Shown here: positions 38,580 to 53,100 of the stretch, in pieces
Numbering within the stretch: the stretch's first letter is position 1
How the letters are laid out: the number at the start of each line of letters is the position of its first letter
NCBI GenBank assembly: GCA_014706295.1
Contig: JACSVZ010000022.1
Coordinates: forward strand, 4,668,830-4,732,829
From: Lycocorax pyrrhopterus obiensis
Lineage: Eukaryota > Chordata > Aves > Passeriformes > Paradisaeidae
Reading direction: 5' to 3'
Length of the DNA: 64,000 bases
Notes under the pieces: generated by a model
Database searches by the model: none
Seen by the model: only the letters and a program-made list of their open reading frames with translations
What the model was told of the DNA's origin: nothing
Position numbers and translations under genes: made by a program

Positions 38580-41500
38580 GTCTCAAACAATTTCTATTTT
38601 GGAAACAACTGTCATAATTAAAGTTCAGTAGGATAAAGGACAGTCTAAATCTTAGAAAAATAGAGGCTTCTCATAAAGTGACTCTTTTGACAGTGCAATG
38701 ATTCATTAAGCTCAGCTCTACCCAGCTACATTTATAGTTCCAAGGTGATTTTTTACTGTGGTGTTTTGGAGTTGTTTGCCGTGTAATTAGGAATGCACCC
38801 GTTTTTCTGCTCGTCTTTTAAAAATGGATATTTCATAGCACATTCCCTGTACTTTCAGCAGTCATTGCTTCCTGATGCTCCGACTGGGACTTTGGCAGGC
38901 TCCAAGCTCCCTGGTTCTCAGCACTGCTGCTGTGCCCCTCACACAATGTGCAACACGTGGAAATCACTGAGGTCTTCTGCCCCACGTGCCAGTAACTCAA
39001 AACCAGATCAGGACTGCTGTCCTCCTGAAACTTTGGGCTCCTACAGCAGTGCAAGGAGGAAAATACCAAGTCTCTTTGTTAGGCTTCTTATTTCCACCAC
39101 TTTGGCAAATTTTAAAAGCCACAGAGGTTTTCTGTGAGAAAGCCAATAAGAATCTGTCTCCACTTAACTCAATGCAAACGTTATTTTAAATGCCTTCACT
39201 GAACACAAACAATTCCCTTGTGTGCAAGGCAAATCCCAGAATTGTGAGTTCTCAACCTTGGCCTCTCCGTGGTGTAGTCAAAAAGAAGCAGCAAATTTAG
39301 AGGAATGAAAGACCCTAAGTCTCCTTTATAGGAAGCCCTGTGAAAGCAAGAGACTCTTCCAGAATGTTATTTTAATTTTTTTGCACTTTGGATATTATGA
39401 ACATGTCAAAACTAATTTTCAAAGCTGCTTTGGCCATACCCAGTTCATCTGGGGCTATTTTCATTTGCTTCTATCATGGGGTGCACAAGAAGAATTTAGA
39501 AATTCAGTTAAGGAAAAGACTTGCATGACCTGCAGCTGCCTTTGGATGCTTTTACCTGATGCAGGAGTGAGGACTTGAGAGACAGCTGGGCAAGCTGCAG
39601 CAGATGAATCTGTTAACACAGAAATGTAACTCTGTCCAGAATACAAGGGTTAAGGGTAACTTTAAGAAAATCCAGATTTTTCAAGATTACATGCCCAAAT
39701 CCCAGTCTAAAATTATTAATCAAAAAAGGAGATCATGAGTGCTGAAAAAGAGATACTTTGACTTTGTAGAATGAGCCAAACATCTTAGTACTGAGGAAGA
39801 ATAGTGAAAGAAGTATAAAAACATTTAATAAAAGAAAGCTTTGGTTTGGTTCCTATTTAGTGTCTGTTCCTGCTGATTTGTTTTTCCGAATCAGAGTATT
39901 GATGGACGGAAAAATACTCATCAGAAAAGGTTACCTAAGGGATTTTATTGAATTGTTAATAGCATTAACAATTAATAGCAATTGCTAATAGCAAAAATTA
40001 TAAGGGCAATCTATAGATGTGATGTGAATCTGGTTTTACCCTTTCAGATGAGGTGATAATAAACCCTAATCCTGCAGTAGAAGTTTGCAATATGTGATCC
40101 AAGCTGTTGATCAGTCCTACACAGAGACACCTGGACCTGCTCCTCCTGCAGCAGTGCTGTGCCTGGAGGCCTCAGGGGGTGCATCTTCCCACCAGGGTTT
40201 GCCCCCTGATCTCCAAAGTACTGCTGTGTTTCCATCTTCTGCCTCTAAGTGGACTGACTGCAGTCCTGACAGAGGAAAACACCAAATCCTTGCATTTTCT
40301 CATAGGGGTTTCCCCATGTTCAGGAGAATTTTGAGGTTCTTGTGCCCTTCTGGGATGAAGGGTATACTGCCTGGGAAAATATTCCTGCATAAACAAGACT
40401 GATGATATTTTTTTTATAGTTAAAGCAGTGAGAACCAGAGAAACAGAAGGCAGTGATGGAGGGGAGGTAAGAGCAGGTGTGTTCAAACCAGGCCTCCCTG
40501 CAGCACCCAGATTTTCAGTGAAGAGGCTCCTGATTGTGTGTGACTTCTGTCAACAGCTCCCTGTCAAAAGGAAGGATGCATGGAGGGTGTTTAATGCGCA
40601 GCAGGGATAATCAATGCCTAAAACACGGATCAGGGGACCAATGGCTTCTGAGCCATCACAGTCCCTGTGCCCACAGCATCACAGCACAGTGGGAAGGCAG
40701 GAATTGCACTGGAAGATGCAGCTGGATGCTGTAAAACAAATGTGGAATAGACCTGCCCCTCCACACAGTGCTCAGGCCTCGATGCAGTGAGACAGCCAGT
40801 GCTGGACACTGAGAGAAGCAAATGGGGGGCTGTGAAAGGGTGCAGGAGAGATTAGTAAGAGCTCTTTCAATAAGGAGACTGGGACCTAAAGAACTGCACT
40901 CCTGGTTTAGGGGAGCTGCAAGTATTCCAGTGAATGAACCATGGAACTGTAGTTACTATTCAGCTGCTGTAAAAGTAGAAAGGGTTGAGCAACAAGAAAA
41001 AATGTGAAAATACTACATTATTTTCAATACTTTCAAGGTATTTTTGAATCTATAAAAATGTCAATTCTTCAGACTTTCAGGGAAGAGACAAGTTCCTGCT
41101 GATCTGATCCCAAAACAATTAAAAGCTTCGGCTCAGCAGTCAAGTCCTTTAAGCAAAACCAGATGTGTTGTTTGCTGTTAGGTGAGGAAGGAGCTCAAGG
41201 CGTGACACAGCAAGCCCTGCCAAGGCAGTGCTACTGCTTCTGACCCAGCAGTTGTAAAATCTCAATTAAATGCAGCTCCTGCAGTAGCAAATGGTCAGAG
41301 TGTCATGTGAGCTTCAAAAGCAAGAGCAGAAATAGAAAAAAGAAAGCGGAAAAAATTATCTAGAGGAGCACAAGTCCAATGAAAGCAGAGAAATATATTT
41401 GGGATTGAAAGCTTCTGTTTGTGGTCTTTTAAATAAGAGCTGGACAGGCTCCAAATTATAACCAGGTGGCATCTAAAACAACTTTAGTAGATGGCCTGAC

Positions 41501-44500
41501 CCCAGAAATATGTCCATGGGTCTACCCTTGAGGTGTCTAGATGTGGGAACAGCATGGGTTGTGTTAGAAGGTCTGGGGCAGGCAGGAATAGATTGAAATA
41601 ATTAATACAGCTGAAAAAAACCCAAAAGAACTGTAGGGATAAGGAATGGCCTTTGCTGCTATAACTCCCTGGCACATTCTCTTGGGGAAGGACAGAAGAG
41701 GAGGGTGACTGGGTAAAAAGAATAATGTAACCCTGTGGGGAGCTTTAGATAAATAATGCAGGAATGGATCTGCAACAGGAGAAACATCAGCTCAGTAAGG
41801 AAATGGCCTTGAGCGATGGGGAAGGATATGAGACAAGGCTTCAGGATGTGTCCTACTTGGTCCTTGGGCAGAGATCAGGATGGAAAAAGGGAAGGTGAGC
41901 CCAGGGCCTCCATCTCGTCAAGTGTGGATGCCACAGGCGCTGGAAAATCAGGTGAGGGACTGGATCCTGTGGGTGCAGGGATTTCCCAAGGTGTCAGGGC
42001 AATAAAGGGATGCTGCTGGGTACTGGTGTGCCCACCAGCATGGGGAATGCAGGGCACCGGGATCCCCACCTCCAGCACGTGGGGCTACCACAACAACCAA
42101 CAAGCTTGAATCTGCTACTGGATGCACAGCAAAATCCACAGGAATTTGACCTACTGAAATACATATTGGCTTCAGAAAGGGAATTAGAACATCTTGTGCA
42201 CAGCCTAATGCTACTTCCAGAAGAGCAGGAACAAGACCTTCTGCCTCCAGCCTTTTTGTGGTAAACTGAATTAATTCTGGGTTTAGCAAAGCAACATCTC
42301 CATCTTCTGTCACAGAGAAAGTTGAAATACCCTTGGCCACAGTGGAAAGCAGGGAGCCCACCTAGAGAGGCTCGTTAGAGCAAGGACTGGTGGTACAATG
42401 CCACATTCCTGTAGGGATCCTGTTTGGCATGTCCTGAAAGCAGCTGGCAAGGCTCCCCAGCAAACCTCTTCTGTTTACTAACAATTCCAGTTTAATTTTT
42501 CACGTGGGAATTTGTATCAACAAGATTTTTATTAATGATTTTTAGGATTCGATGCTGTTACGTACCAAACACCTGTTGTAGCTCACACCTGTGCTGGCAG
42601 CCCTGACTGTCAGAGGGGCTGGGACAAAGTGTAGTAAACTCAGCTGATGCTTTACCCACCCTGCTACTAAGGGGTGTTGCTACAAGCTTGTCTTGGCAAA
42701 GGACAGCAGCAGGGCTTGGGTTCACCAAGGGTTTCACAGTGCCCAGCTGTGTTATCCTTGCATCATCTGGATGCAGGAGAAGTTATCCTAAGTTGACAAA
42801 GCCTGGGTTTCATATGTGGCTGTGGTTTTCATGGTCACTCAAATACAAGATAAACAATGAATTAACCAAGTGTTAGCTACAGTTATGGAAACAGGATTCA
42901 AAACAAATTGGGAAGAGACCTGCCTGGTACAGAACAAAATGAAATGCCTGGAAGTAGATTTGGGTGGGAAGGCTGGCTTTGCAGGAGCTCTTCTGGAAAC
43001 ACACTCACTTCAGACCAGCCATGGTGTGTGAGCCAGGCTGGTGAGACCTGAGCAAACCTCTGAACCCCCAGACTGGAATTCTCTGCAGAGAACTGTGCCA
43101 GCATGGCAAGTGTGGCTGTAAAGGCCTTGTGTCAGCAAGGAGGCTATGAACGAGGGCAGGGTTTGGGGTGCTGTTAGCCAGCTCTCCAGCCACACCCATG
43201 GGCAAGAGCAGCAGTAGAGATAAATTAATTTGGATGTGCTTTGCTTTGTCAGATAACCCAATCCCCTCAGAGAAAGATGAAATTCAAGACTATTGCCCTG
43301 ACCCTTGCAGCCCAAATAAATGATGGGGGAGTATCTACATGTAGGTTGTGGCATGACTTAGGATTATGGTATTTGTTTCTCCTTCCACTGGTTCTCAGTT
43401 TCTCCTTTTTAATTTTTTTTCCCCCCAAAAAAGAAAAAAACTTCAAGCACAAACAGAGCCAAAGTCCCATGCTGGCAAATAGTAAAGTCCTACCTGTTTC
43501 CGGGCACAGTCCAAGTCATTGTCATTTGTCCCTGTATCAGAATCCCACCCTTGGGTAACTGATCCTTGGGGTTTTTTCTGCTGGCTGCAAAATTAGGAAC
43601 TGAGAATATGAAATGGAAGCCTTCACATTTCAAACTGCACAATAAGGTCCTCAAAAGAGCAAATAATCCTGTCAGTGTCAGGAGTCACCTGGGTAAAAAC
43701 TCAGGTCATAATTTGAAACAGGGTGGCTAAACTGTTAGAGCCTGTATAGGCCTTAAATTCAGTTTTGCTTGATGAATTCTCACAGGATGAACTAGAAAGC
43801 TGTGTACATAATTTTCTTATTTCCTCCTTCTTCTCAATTTCAAATATGTCCAATTAGAGACACATTTGCTAGATTTAAAATATTTTTTTTTTGTTTCTGT
43901 CCTGCACCTCAGGCAAGAAATTCTCAGCTAAAGTCTCAAGGAAAGCTGGCAAAAATTTACCCAGCTCGTATCATGTTTCTTACCTAAATGGAACTGTTAA
44001 AGATAGACCACAGAAGCCATATGGGGCAGAACCACCACCAGCAGAACCTCAGTGCCTGAACAGCCCCAGCCCTGCTGAGCCCTTGAGCATCCATGGATGG
44101 TTCCTGTCCTGCCCGTGGTGCCCCAGTGGCATCCTGACACTGCCTAGGAAAGCCTGTGCCTGCCTTGGATCCCTGTTAAAGTGGGATGAGGAAGGGGATT
44201 ATTCCTACTACAGGGATTTGAGTCTGCCCTGGCTCCACCCTGGATGAGCACGTGGCAAGGAGGACCAGAAGTGCAGAGCTACTGTGCCAGGACACTCTGA
44301 TTAAACCTTAATGAGCAAAGAGCTCCCTGGTCCACTTCTGGATGTTGATTTTTCAGATTTGTAATAGGACCAGGGAGCACTGGAAATTGGGAACAGAAAT
44401 GTCACTTCCATTCACATCTTTTGCATGCCAAGGGGCTGAGGCATTGGAGGTACCAGGTTTGGAAATGAGGAGTGGAGACGTGGAGAGCAGCAGGGTTTAG

Positions 44501-44969
44501 GGGGAAAGAGAACCTTTTGCAGCTGGGTTTCTTTTCCCCATCTTTGTTTCTAAGGACCCAGAAATTTTCTTTGTTCTCCTTCCTAGGAATTCATTAGATT
44601 CTCTAATCTGCTGGGATTTACATTCATTACAGAAAAATGTGTCTGGTCTTTCCTTCTTCTTTCTGTTTCTTCCTTTCTTTCTCTTTTACACCGTCCGTAT
44701 TTTTATCTCTTTTTTTTTCCTCTCCTGTAAAGACTTGGATTTCAAAAATCTGCCCTTACCTGTGGCAGTATGGCCATGCAGAAATAATACATCAGTACAT
44801 CTTGTTCTAGGCTCTTTGCCTTCCCATGAGTGGGAGACGATGGTCTAATGACTGGGGGCATTTCCACTGGGTGATTGACCAGGGTTCATTATTTTTCATC
44901 TGTGATTGTTCTGATTCCATAAGGTTTTGCTGTCGACGATTCTGTCCAACAGATAAAGATGGAAGGAGT
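38580..44969. other. Unique sequence, no gene recognised
   Basis: No repeat family recognised over about 6.4 kb. A stretch at 42099-42264 reads as a glutamate/leucine-rich frame ending in a stop, but it has no splice context or recognised homologue. Confidence 0.5.
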
Positions 44970-45162
44970 TGTTCCCTGTGAGGGTGGGGAGGCCCTGGCA
45001 CAGGGTGCCCAGAGAAGCTGTGGCTGCCCCTGGATCCCTGGCAGTGTCCAAGGCCAGGCTGGACAGGGCTTGGAGCACCCTGGGACAGCAGGTGTCCCTG
45101 CCCACGGCAGGGGGTGGACTGAAAGATCTTTAATATCTCTTCCAACCCAAACCATTCCATGT
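44970..45162 (+). mobile_element. CR1 LINE 3' end
   Basis: Very similar to the copy at 26308-26523: it starts at CCTGTGAGGGTGGGGAGGCC and runs to the terminal block CCAACCCAAACCATTCCATG. The usual ATTCTATG repeats at the end are almost absent. Confidence 0.93.
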
Positions 45163-46305
45163 GCTTCCAGGTACTATATCCCAGTGAATAAGGATGAACT
45201 CTACTGCAGATTTATTCAGTTAACGTTGATGTTTTGATCCCCTCTTGTGTTTTTCCCTCACACATTGCAAGAATCGAACTGTGTTTTGCTGCAGCCATAC
45301 TCAAGCCATCCCAACCACATTAAAACCAGAAGGTCACCTAGGAGGGATATTACATCATAAAATATTTAATAAACATAGAGGTAAGGCTGCTACATCCTTT
45401 GTAGCTAATATCTAACGTATATAAAATGTTCAGTTCTTTGCTAAGCTATAAAAGACCACTTTTTTTATTCTTTTGAGATATAAGATGTAAAGGTCGTGGT
45501 GTGGACAAATGTGTACTTTTAAGAATGACTGGGTAGTGAAGAGCAAACCATTTCCATGTTATGTTTGGGGTAACCTCAGGTGGTGCACAGGTCTTGACTT
45601 CTTTCACTCCAGTGCATGCTATTTTTATTACATGCTTCTGTTCTCAATTCTCTGTCCTCTGCATCAGGAACAGAAAATTAATTCTTTTCTCTGTATTACA
45701 CAGAACAAATTTACAGGAGTTGCTTTTATGTCCCCCATTTTGCTCTGAATACCCTGACCAGACTTGAGCACATCAAATGAAGCACTGAAAACCCATCTGA
45801 TTTATAGGATCTCTTCTGAAAAATCCAGATTATACCTTAGTACTACTGCTACTGTCAAATCAGTGACCCAGGAGATGATACAGATAGTGAGGGGATGCTT
45901 TTTCCTTATCTGAAGAAATGGAAAAGTGCATAAGGGTCAGCTGGCACATGATTTGTAAACACATAAAATGGGCTGCTGTGCCCTAGGCCAGGGACTCAGC
46001 CAGCCCAGTTGTTATCACCAGGTGAGAGGAGCTTCACGCTGACACCTGGAGAGGGCTCAGCTCAGGGAGCAGAATTTCTCAGTCAGCTTCTCAGTGTCTG
46101 TCCTCTTCTTGGTAAATACAAATATCCCTGTTAGTCTTGTGACTCTCTAGCCCTTTTCTGGATCCTCTTCAATTCTTAACTACAGTTTTATTTCATGTCT
46201 ATGACTTTCAATCTCTATCACTGAGGTAAGAAAGCATTCTTTATCTGTTTGCAACCTGCTGCCTTTCACTTTGTTGTGTCTTCCCTTGATCTTCTATTAA
46301 ACAGA
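45163..46305. other. Unique AT-rich sequence
   Basis: Nothing recognised between two CR1 fragments. Confidence 0.5.
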
Positions 46306-46705
46306 ATAGAACCTGAATCACTGAGGCTGGAAAAGGCTTCCAAGATCATCAATCCAACTGTTAACCCAGCACCACTGTTCGCCAAGTGCCACATCCATGT
46401 TTTTTGAACACCTCCACTGCTTCCCTGGGCAGCTGTTCCAATGCCTGACCACCCTCTCCATGAAGAAATTTCCCCCAATATCCAATTCAGACCTTCCCTG
46501 GCACAACTTGAGGCAGTCCCTGTTCCCTGGGAGCAGATCCCAACCCCCGTGGCTGCCCCCTCCTGTCAGGGAGTTGTGCAGAGCCACAAGGTCCCCCCTG
46601 AGCCTCCTTTTCTCCAGGCTGAGCCCCTTTCCCAGCTCCCTCAGCTGCTCCTGGTGCTCCAGCCCCTTCCCCAGCTCTGTTCCCTTCAGATATGCTCCAG
46701 ATAAC
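46306..46705 (-). mobile_element. CR1 LINE 3' fragment
   Basis: Inverted CR1, subfamily with the CCAAGATCATCAATCCAACT type 3' end, followed by CACCTCCACTGCTTCCCTGG and the TTTTCTCCAGGCTGAGCCCC block. Confidence 0.92.
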
Positions 46706-47488
46706 TTGATTTTCCCCAGTGATAGGCACAATCTTGTGTTAGCTTGTCATATTTACACCTGTTCTCTTCTTTAATTTCTTACTTGAATGAATGACTGAAT
46801 GAATGAGCATAGCTGTACCTTTGCAATTTATGTAACAAACACGTGAAAGCTATTTCAGTGCAAAGAACTTCTGGAAACTTGTCTATTTTCATCTTTTTCA
46901 TCATTTGTTGGTCTAAACATTCACATTTCTTTGAACACAAGGAACATATTTTACAGTCAGAAATACTGTTTTTGCAGATGACTGTTTCTGTGAACTCTCA
47001 ATAAATAAAGCTTTGTTTAGGATTGCACTGAAGCAAAAAACGTGGTTGGAATTACATAGAAGAGAATTAAAGGAGGAATGAAAATTGAAGCTCTTTAGCT
47101 TTGTCTCAACTTGAAAATCAAGTTTCATGTTTGGGAACTTTTTGTCAAATCAGAATTTTTCAATCGTTATAGAAACCTTACAGAGATGATTTCATTCCCT
47201 AAATTCTTTTAGAAGAAGAGATGTCACTGCCTGCAGAACCATTTGCTTTTGCAATCTTTCAATTACAAAGACATTAAATCTTTTCTCAAACCCAAAAGAG
47301 TGAGGGAAAAATTGCCCAGAAACTGAATAATTTTCTGTGATTTTTATGAAGACACCCAGACTTTTTGGGTCTTAATGGCATATGAGACTGAGGGATGGGC
47401 AGATGCTTTTTGTTGCAATATGTGTGATCAATGACACAATTCTATTTGTAGACAAATACTGGTGGGGGATATGTTATGTTGCTTCACA

Positions 47489-47490
47489 TT

Positions 47491-47534
<44 letters not shown>
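47489..47534. repeat. (TTTC)n microsatellite
   Basis: An uninterrupted tetranucleotide run of about 11.5 units; likely variable between individuals. Confidence 0.98.
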
Positions 47535-48385
47535 GACAGACAATTGGAAACATCTTGAGTTTCCTGGGTGTAACCATCTCAAGGCATGATTATGAGCTTG
47601 TTTTCAGCCTGGAGTGTCAGTGGTTTCCTAGTCCTTTGCTTCTCAGAGCCAGGCAAGGATTTGAGCAACAGCACTGAGCCATTAGTAAGACAAAACCTCA
47701 CAAGGGATAATGTCATAATCCCCAGAAAGGAGTTTTGCATGAGTGCCTGCAGTGCTTGCAGCTGGGATAAATTACATCAAATGTCTTCAGGCAGGACAAC
47801 CTACTTTCCAGCTCCTCCTGCTCCCCAGACATGCCACCCCTGTTTCTGGTTTCCTCTCACTATATTTAGAGTTTCCATAAGAGTACTATTTTTCCATATC
47901 CCAGATCTCTCTTCTGAAGTCTTCCTTTTGAAGGTTGCACTTTTGGTAAAGAAAACCAGCATCGTTTGTCCAGGACAGATGTGTCTTCTTGTTCCATCTT
48001 CTGCCCTCATTCCTGTCCTTTAAAACAATGCTGGGGTTATTACTGCAACCTGGGATCCTCTTCAGTGTTGCAGATTATCCTAAAAGCCATTTATATCATT
48101 TTAAGTTATGTGAAAGCTAAAGGAGGAGCAGGAACATTCAAAGGAAAAACTGCAAAGCAAAAAGATAAAAATGAAGGAATGGAAGTCAAAAAATAACCAG
48201 GAATGTGGAAAATGGCTGAGGAAGATGGCACCTAGCTGCTTGTTGAGGAAGGAAGTGACGTTTCTCCTAAATTATGTCACCTTTTGGGATTGCTGGGTCT
48301 GCACAGGCAATCTTCTCCCAGCATTCCCAAGAGATCCCCACAACTGGCCCGAAAAGGAAGGGACTTTCAAGGCCTTCGGGTGCCA

Positions 48386-48399
48386 CCCCCCCCCCCCCC
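48386..48399. repeat. Poly-C tract
   Basis: Fourteen C residues interrupted by G at 48400, in unique sequence. Confidence 0.9.
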
Positions 48400-49529
48400 G
48401 CCCATTTTATGCATTCTTTGTCTGCTGATCTTGAAGATAAGCACCCCAAATTTCCCTGGAGGTGCAGGGTGGGGCTCTGTGAAGTACAAGTTACGACTCA
48501 CTGGAATATTTGAGCAGAATGGTACTGCAATTGGTAAGACATTTGAGCTTTCCTCCTAATCAAACACAGTATTTCAAATGCAGCAGCCTTGTATTAAAAC
48601 ATATTTAGGGCTCAACCAAGCACCGGATTGCAGGAGAGATTTGGAAAAGTACATTTTTGTTTCTCCAGTCACTCTGTTGCTCCCTCAGAACATGTTGTTC
48701 CCAAACTCCTTGTCCAGGCCCTGAAGCTCTGGCCGGTCTGGCTGCACTGATCCATTGCACTGGACATCGCAGGCACATGACTCAGGAGTTTGATTCCAGC
48801 CAGGCTTTTCCTCAGGGCTGCTGTGAATCCAATCCTCACCAACTTGGACAGCCTCCCAGAGAGAGTCAAGAGCAAAGTGTAATTCAGGAATCCCAACCCA
48901 ACACCTGATCAGAGACCTTTGCAAAACCCAGCTGTTCTTTAATGGACAGATCATTTTGGTGAGGTGACAGACAGGAGGCTGTGCCGGCCATGTGGCTTGG
49001 CAGCCCCAGGTGTGGGAATGCCGCTCCCAGGGCAGCAGTCACAGCTTGCTTCTGCTGGCATTTGTTGTAATGCTTTCAGTGCAATCTCGTCACCTCCCTC
49101 TCAGGACTGGCTCTCCCTGGAGCATTAATTGAAGCATCCAACTCTGGCAGCAGGATATCCGGGATATCCCACAGTGTGCATCACAGAGTCAGGGGGATTA
49201 TCACGTGCACGTTCTCTACCGTGATGGTGCTGCCTTTCTTCGTCCCTCATTGAAGAGTCTTCAGCTAAACTGCATCACTCTGCACTTACCATTGTCTAAA
49301 CTTTTAAACACACAATTTATGGATTTAGTGAGTATGGTCTAGTGAACAGTAGCTCAGCAGATGTGGCAACTTGCCACCTGTACCCTAAATTCCTCATGTC
49401 TTGTTTCCTGGTTTAAGTGTCTTTGTTATGCACAAAAGCACCTTCTGAATCTTTTATGTATTGCAATGCATAAATGATAAAGCAGACAGAAAGAGAAAAT
49501 GTTGAGGCAGAAGTAGAGAATGCTCTATT

Positions 49530-50170
49530 ACAGAATCCCAGAATGGGTCAGGCTGGAAGGGACCACGGTGTGGCATCTGGTGCCACCTCCCAGCTCCAGC
49601 AGGGCCATCCCAGAGCACAGGGCACGGGATTGTGGCCAGAGGGGTCTGGAATATCTCCAGTGAGGGAGACTCCACACCCTCTCTGGACAGTCTGTTCAGT
49701 GCTTGGTCTCTGCACAGGAAAGAATTTCTTCCTCATGTTCAGGTGGAACTCCCTGGGCTCAGTCCCTGCCCGTTCCTCTGGTGCCACTGCTGGGCCCCGG
49801 AGCAGAGCCTGGGCCCTGCCCTGAGCCCTCCCTGCAGCCAGGGACACCCAGGGCTGAGGGCCCCTCTCAGCTGGGGCTCCTCTGAGGCTGAGCAGCCCCG
49901 GCTCCCTCAGCCTTTCCTGGGCACCGAGATGCTCCAGGCCCTTCCTCGGCTGCGCAGCCTCCGCCGGCCCCGCTCCAGGAGCTCCCTGGCCCTGTTGTGC
50001 TGAGGAGAGCAGGGCTGGAGGCTGGACACACAGCTCCAGAGGTGCCTCACAGAGCTGAGGAGAGAGGCAGGATCACTCCCTGACCTGCTGTCTTCCCAGT
50101 ACTTCCCAGGATCCCAGTGGCCTTTTGGGGCCTCAAGGCACAATTCTGAGTCCTGCTGGCTCATGGTTAG
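49530..50170 (-). mobile_element. CR1 LINE 3' fragment
   Basis: About 640 bases of inverted CR1, starting with CCCAGAATGGGTCAGGCTGG and continuing through the 3' UTR into the 3' part of the ORF2 region. It shows the same subfamily signature as the copy ending at 61735. Any open frames across it are remnants. Confidence 0.92.
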
Positions 50171-53100
50171 TGGTCAGGGACCAGGTGGATGGTTATTTGC
50201 TGGTGTGATCCTTGTCACAGACCAACAGAACCTGTTATTACAGGTACCCTGTTTGAACTGACCTATTCACAACCAAACCTGCACCGGGCAGTGTCGTGCT
50301 GGTATGATCCTGTTGCTGGCAGAAATGCTGCTCTGGAGATAGGCCACGTGCCTGCCTTTCAAACAGCACTAGTGGGTTCAGAATATGGGAAGTGTACTGG
50401 CTGACAGTAAGGTACCTCCAATTTTCCTTGAACAGCTACATCTTTCTTCTTTTTTTCTGTAAGGACTCCAAGTTGCACGTAAACCTTATTAAAACCATAT
50501 CATGGATGTATCAAACCTATAGCAAAAAGTTGTCTTGTGAGGCCACAGATGACAACAAAGAGTGAAAAATGTTCCTTGGTAAAAAAATTGACTTCATTAC
50601 CAGATGATGAATACCACTTGCTGGGAACCCTCAGATCTCCTGTAAAACGATATTGAGCTGCAATTTTTCATAGTGAGGTTTAAAAATGGTTCTTGGTGGC
50701 AAGTGGGTGGAAAGGAGCTACATTTTTCAGGAAATCTGCTATTGGTTTAAGTAGTAGCAAGTGTTTGCTTCTTGTCTGCCAGCTGAAGTTCTCCAAGGAA
50801 GTGTATGATCAGGATGTTATTTCTACTTTCATTTCAGGTTCAAGTTTCTTGCAACAAATGGCTTCAATTATCACTGTAAAAGAGGATTTTTATTTTCTGA
50901 TATTAAGAGACTTTGTTCTAGATTTTCCAGGGAGAATCTTTTTGCTGTTACCAGTTCAGAAAGAATATAACTCTTGATCTGGGTTTTCTAAATTTCACTG
51001 TATATTACAAATTACAGCAATTGTCAGAACTTTCTTAATGCCACTTCAGGTCGAGCAGGCAGGTAAACTGCTGCATCCCAGGATTTATGCCTGTGGATCA
51101 GACCTGGATAAAACACATGGCTGCAAGCACAGGATGCATCCCCAAAGAGAAAATGGTCAGAATGACTCTACAGATTTGTCCCTACATCTCTCAGGGCAGG
51201 AATTGTCTTCCTATGTACTTACAGAGCCCACGCTGTGAAAAAGCCATGGACATGAGGGAATCAGTCTAAGGAATTACCTCATGGATTGCTCCATGTGGAT
51301 GCTGTCTCAGGCACTTCCAAGAGGCTTGGTGGGCATCTGGTGTCCAGCCAGGGCCAGCCCACCACATGCTCGTTCATCTCTGGGGGTGGGGAGAGCTCCA
51401 GATTGTGCTTAAAAGAGAGATATGTGCAAGGGAAAGGCGAGAGTCAGGGACAAAAGAAATCTCCAAGTTACCAGTGAGCCCGTGAGCTAAACATGACTTT
51501 ATGGGCTGGATTTATCTCTGTCCTGGGTTACTGCTCCTCGCTGTTTACCGTGGTTTGGCTTAGTCACTGCTGCAGCAGTAATAAAGTCATAAATTTGGTC
51601 ATGACACAGGACAGCCTGATTCTCCTAGAAAGAGGCAGTGATAACAATAGGCAGCGAATTGGATTTTCTCCCCTCCCGGCAATGAAGTGAAGTAACTTTG
51701 GAACAGCAGACTGCTTACTGCAAGGGACTTGAGTCAATTATTGGAGAAGTCTTTCAACAAAAGAGGGATTCCCAGCTCCTCCTGTGCAGAAGGGACAGCA
51801 GGAGCTTCTGTCCCCCTCAGATACCTCTTTCCAAATGGCTCTCTGGCTGTGTTGTCTCTTACCTTCCACCCAGTGTCTTGAGTTACAGCTCAAATCTGTG
51901 CTCACCCTGTCCATGTGAACTGTGGCACCAAGCTCAGAAAATCACTTCAGTTGTGTCCTCAAGAGGGGCCAAAGAGAAGGAAATGCAAATGGCAGGGAAG
52001 TGCTGAACAGCAGGATCCCTGGGCTCTGCAGCCTCTGGTTTGGGAGCAATGTGTAATCCAGAGCAGAAGAATAGCCACAAACCCAGTGCCAGCCGTGGCA
52101 AAGCTGGGGTTTGTTCTGACAGGCAATGGAATTGAAGTGAGATGGTCCGAGATGCTTTAGTGCTCGGGGTTCCCAACTCTAGGTAATTTTTTCAGGAGAA
52201 GGAGGTATGTGGAAAGGGATTTTACTCCTTTCCCAGAGCTGCTGCAAAAATGTGGTGCTCACAGGCCAGGGGGAAAATGACTAAAGCAGTCATATGCTGG
52301 AAAGTTGGGCTGTCTCCAAAGGGGCTTCTCTGGAGAAAGAGTTTCATTATAGAATAAACAGTCTCTCTCCACTGAGTCAAAATCTGCCCCTTCACCAGGG
52401 CATGATTCAAACCAGCCTCCTGGGCTAAATCATTTGAGTGTTTCAAGTAAACATCATCTTCCTGCAGGACTTGGGTCCAGCCTTGGTTGTGACTGTTGTC
52501 TCCTCATTTGGGAAGTCAGCAAAAATGAAAGATGCTCTCAAAGGTGCTGTTAGAGGCCTTCAAATTGTGCAAACCTCCCAGCCTCTTAGAGCACATTTTA
52601 GTAACTAAATAGCTTGATCCTTTTTAAGATGTAGATGGGGATGAATAAATCTTTGTGGCATTTGTATTCTTATGCTAACACCCAGCTGAAATCTATAATC
52701 TATTGTGTGGAGTGGAAAATGCAGCCAAATGAGAGTGGAGTGTGTGAGGGCAACAAAGCAGTTGGGTATGAGTCGATGCTTCATAAATCTCCAGGCACAT
52801 TTCAGCTGCTTTGCCCATGCCATCAGATGATTTAGAGATCAAGGTACCTGGAGAAGAAATACGGTTTTCACTTCTGAAACTTGGGCTCCTGACTTCTGTT
52901 TTCTTTCTCACTTGTCTCAAATAAGCAAAAGTATTCAATACTAAGGCAGATGGTTACTTGTTAGGAATGTCATGGCTCTCTTACTATGAAAGAAAAACTT
53001 GTGGGAAACTTCAAATTACTCTTTGGGAGTCCAGAGTTTTCCAGACAGCTGCACTGGGAAGATGATGGTGCTACTGGCAGATCAGAAGGGGTGCCTGCTT

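Larger units (their letters stand above)
46706..49529. other. Unique sequence with TTTC and poly-C tracts
   Basis: Apart from the microsatellite at 47489 and the poly-C tract at 48386 nothing is recognised. Confidence 0.5.
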
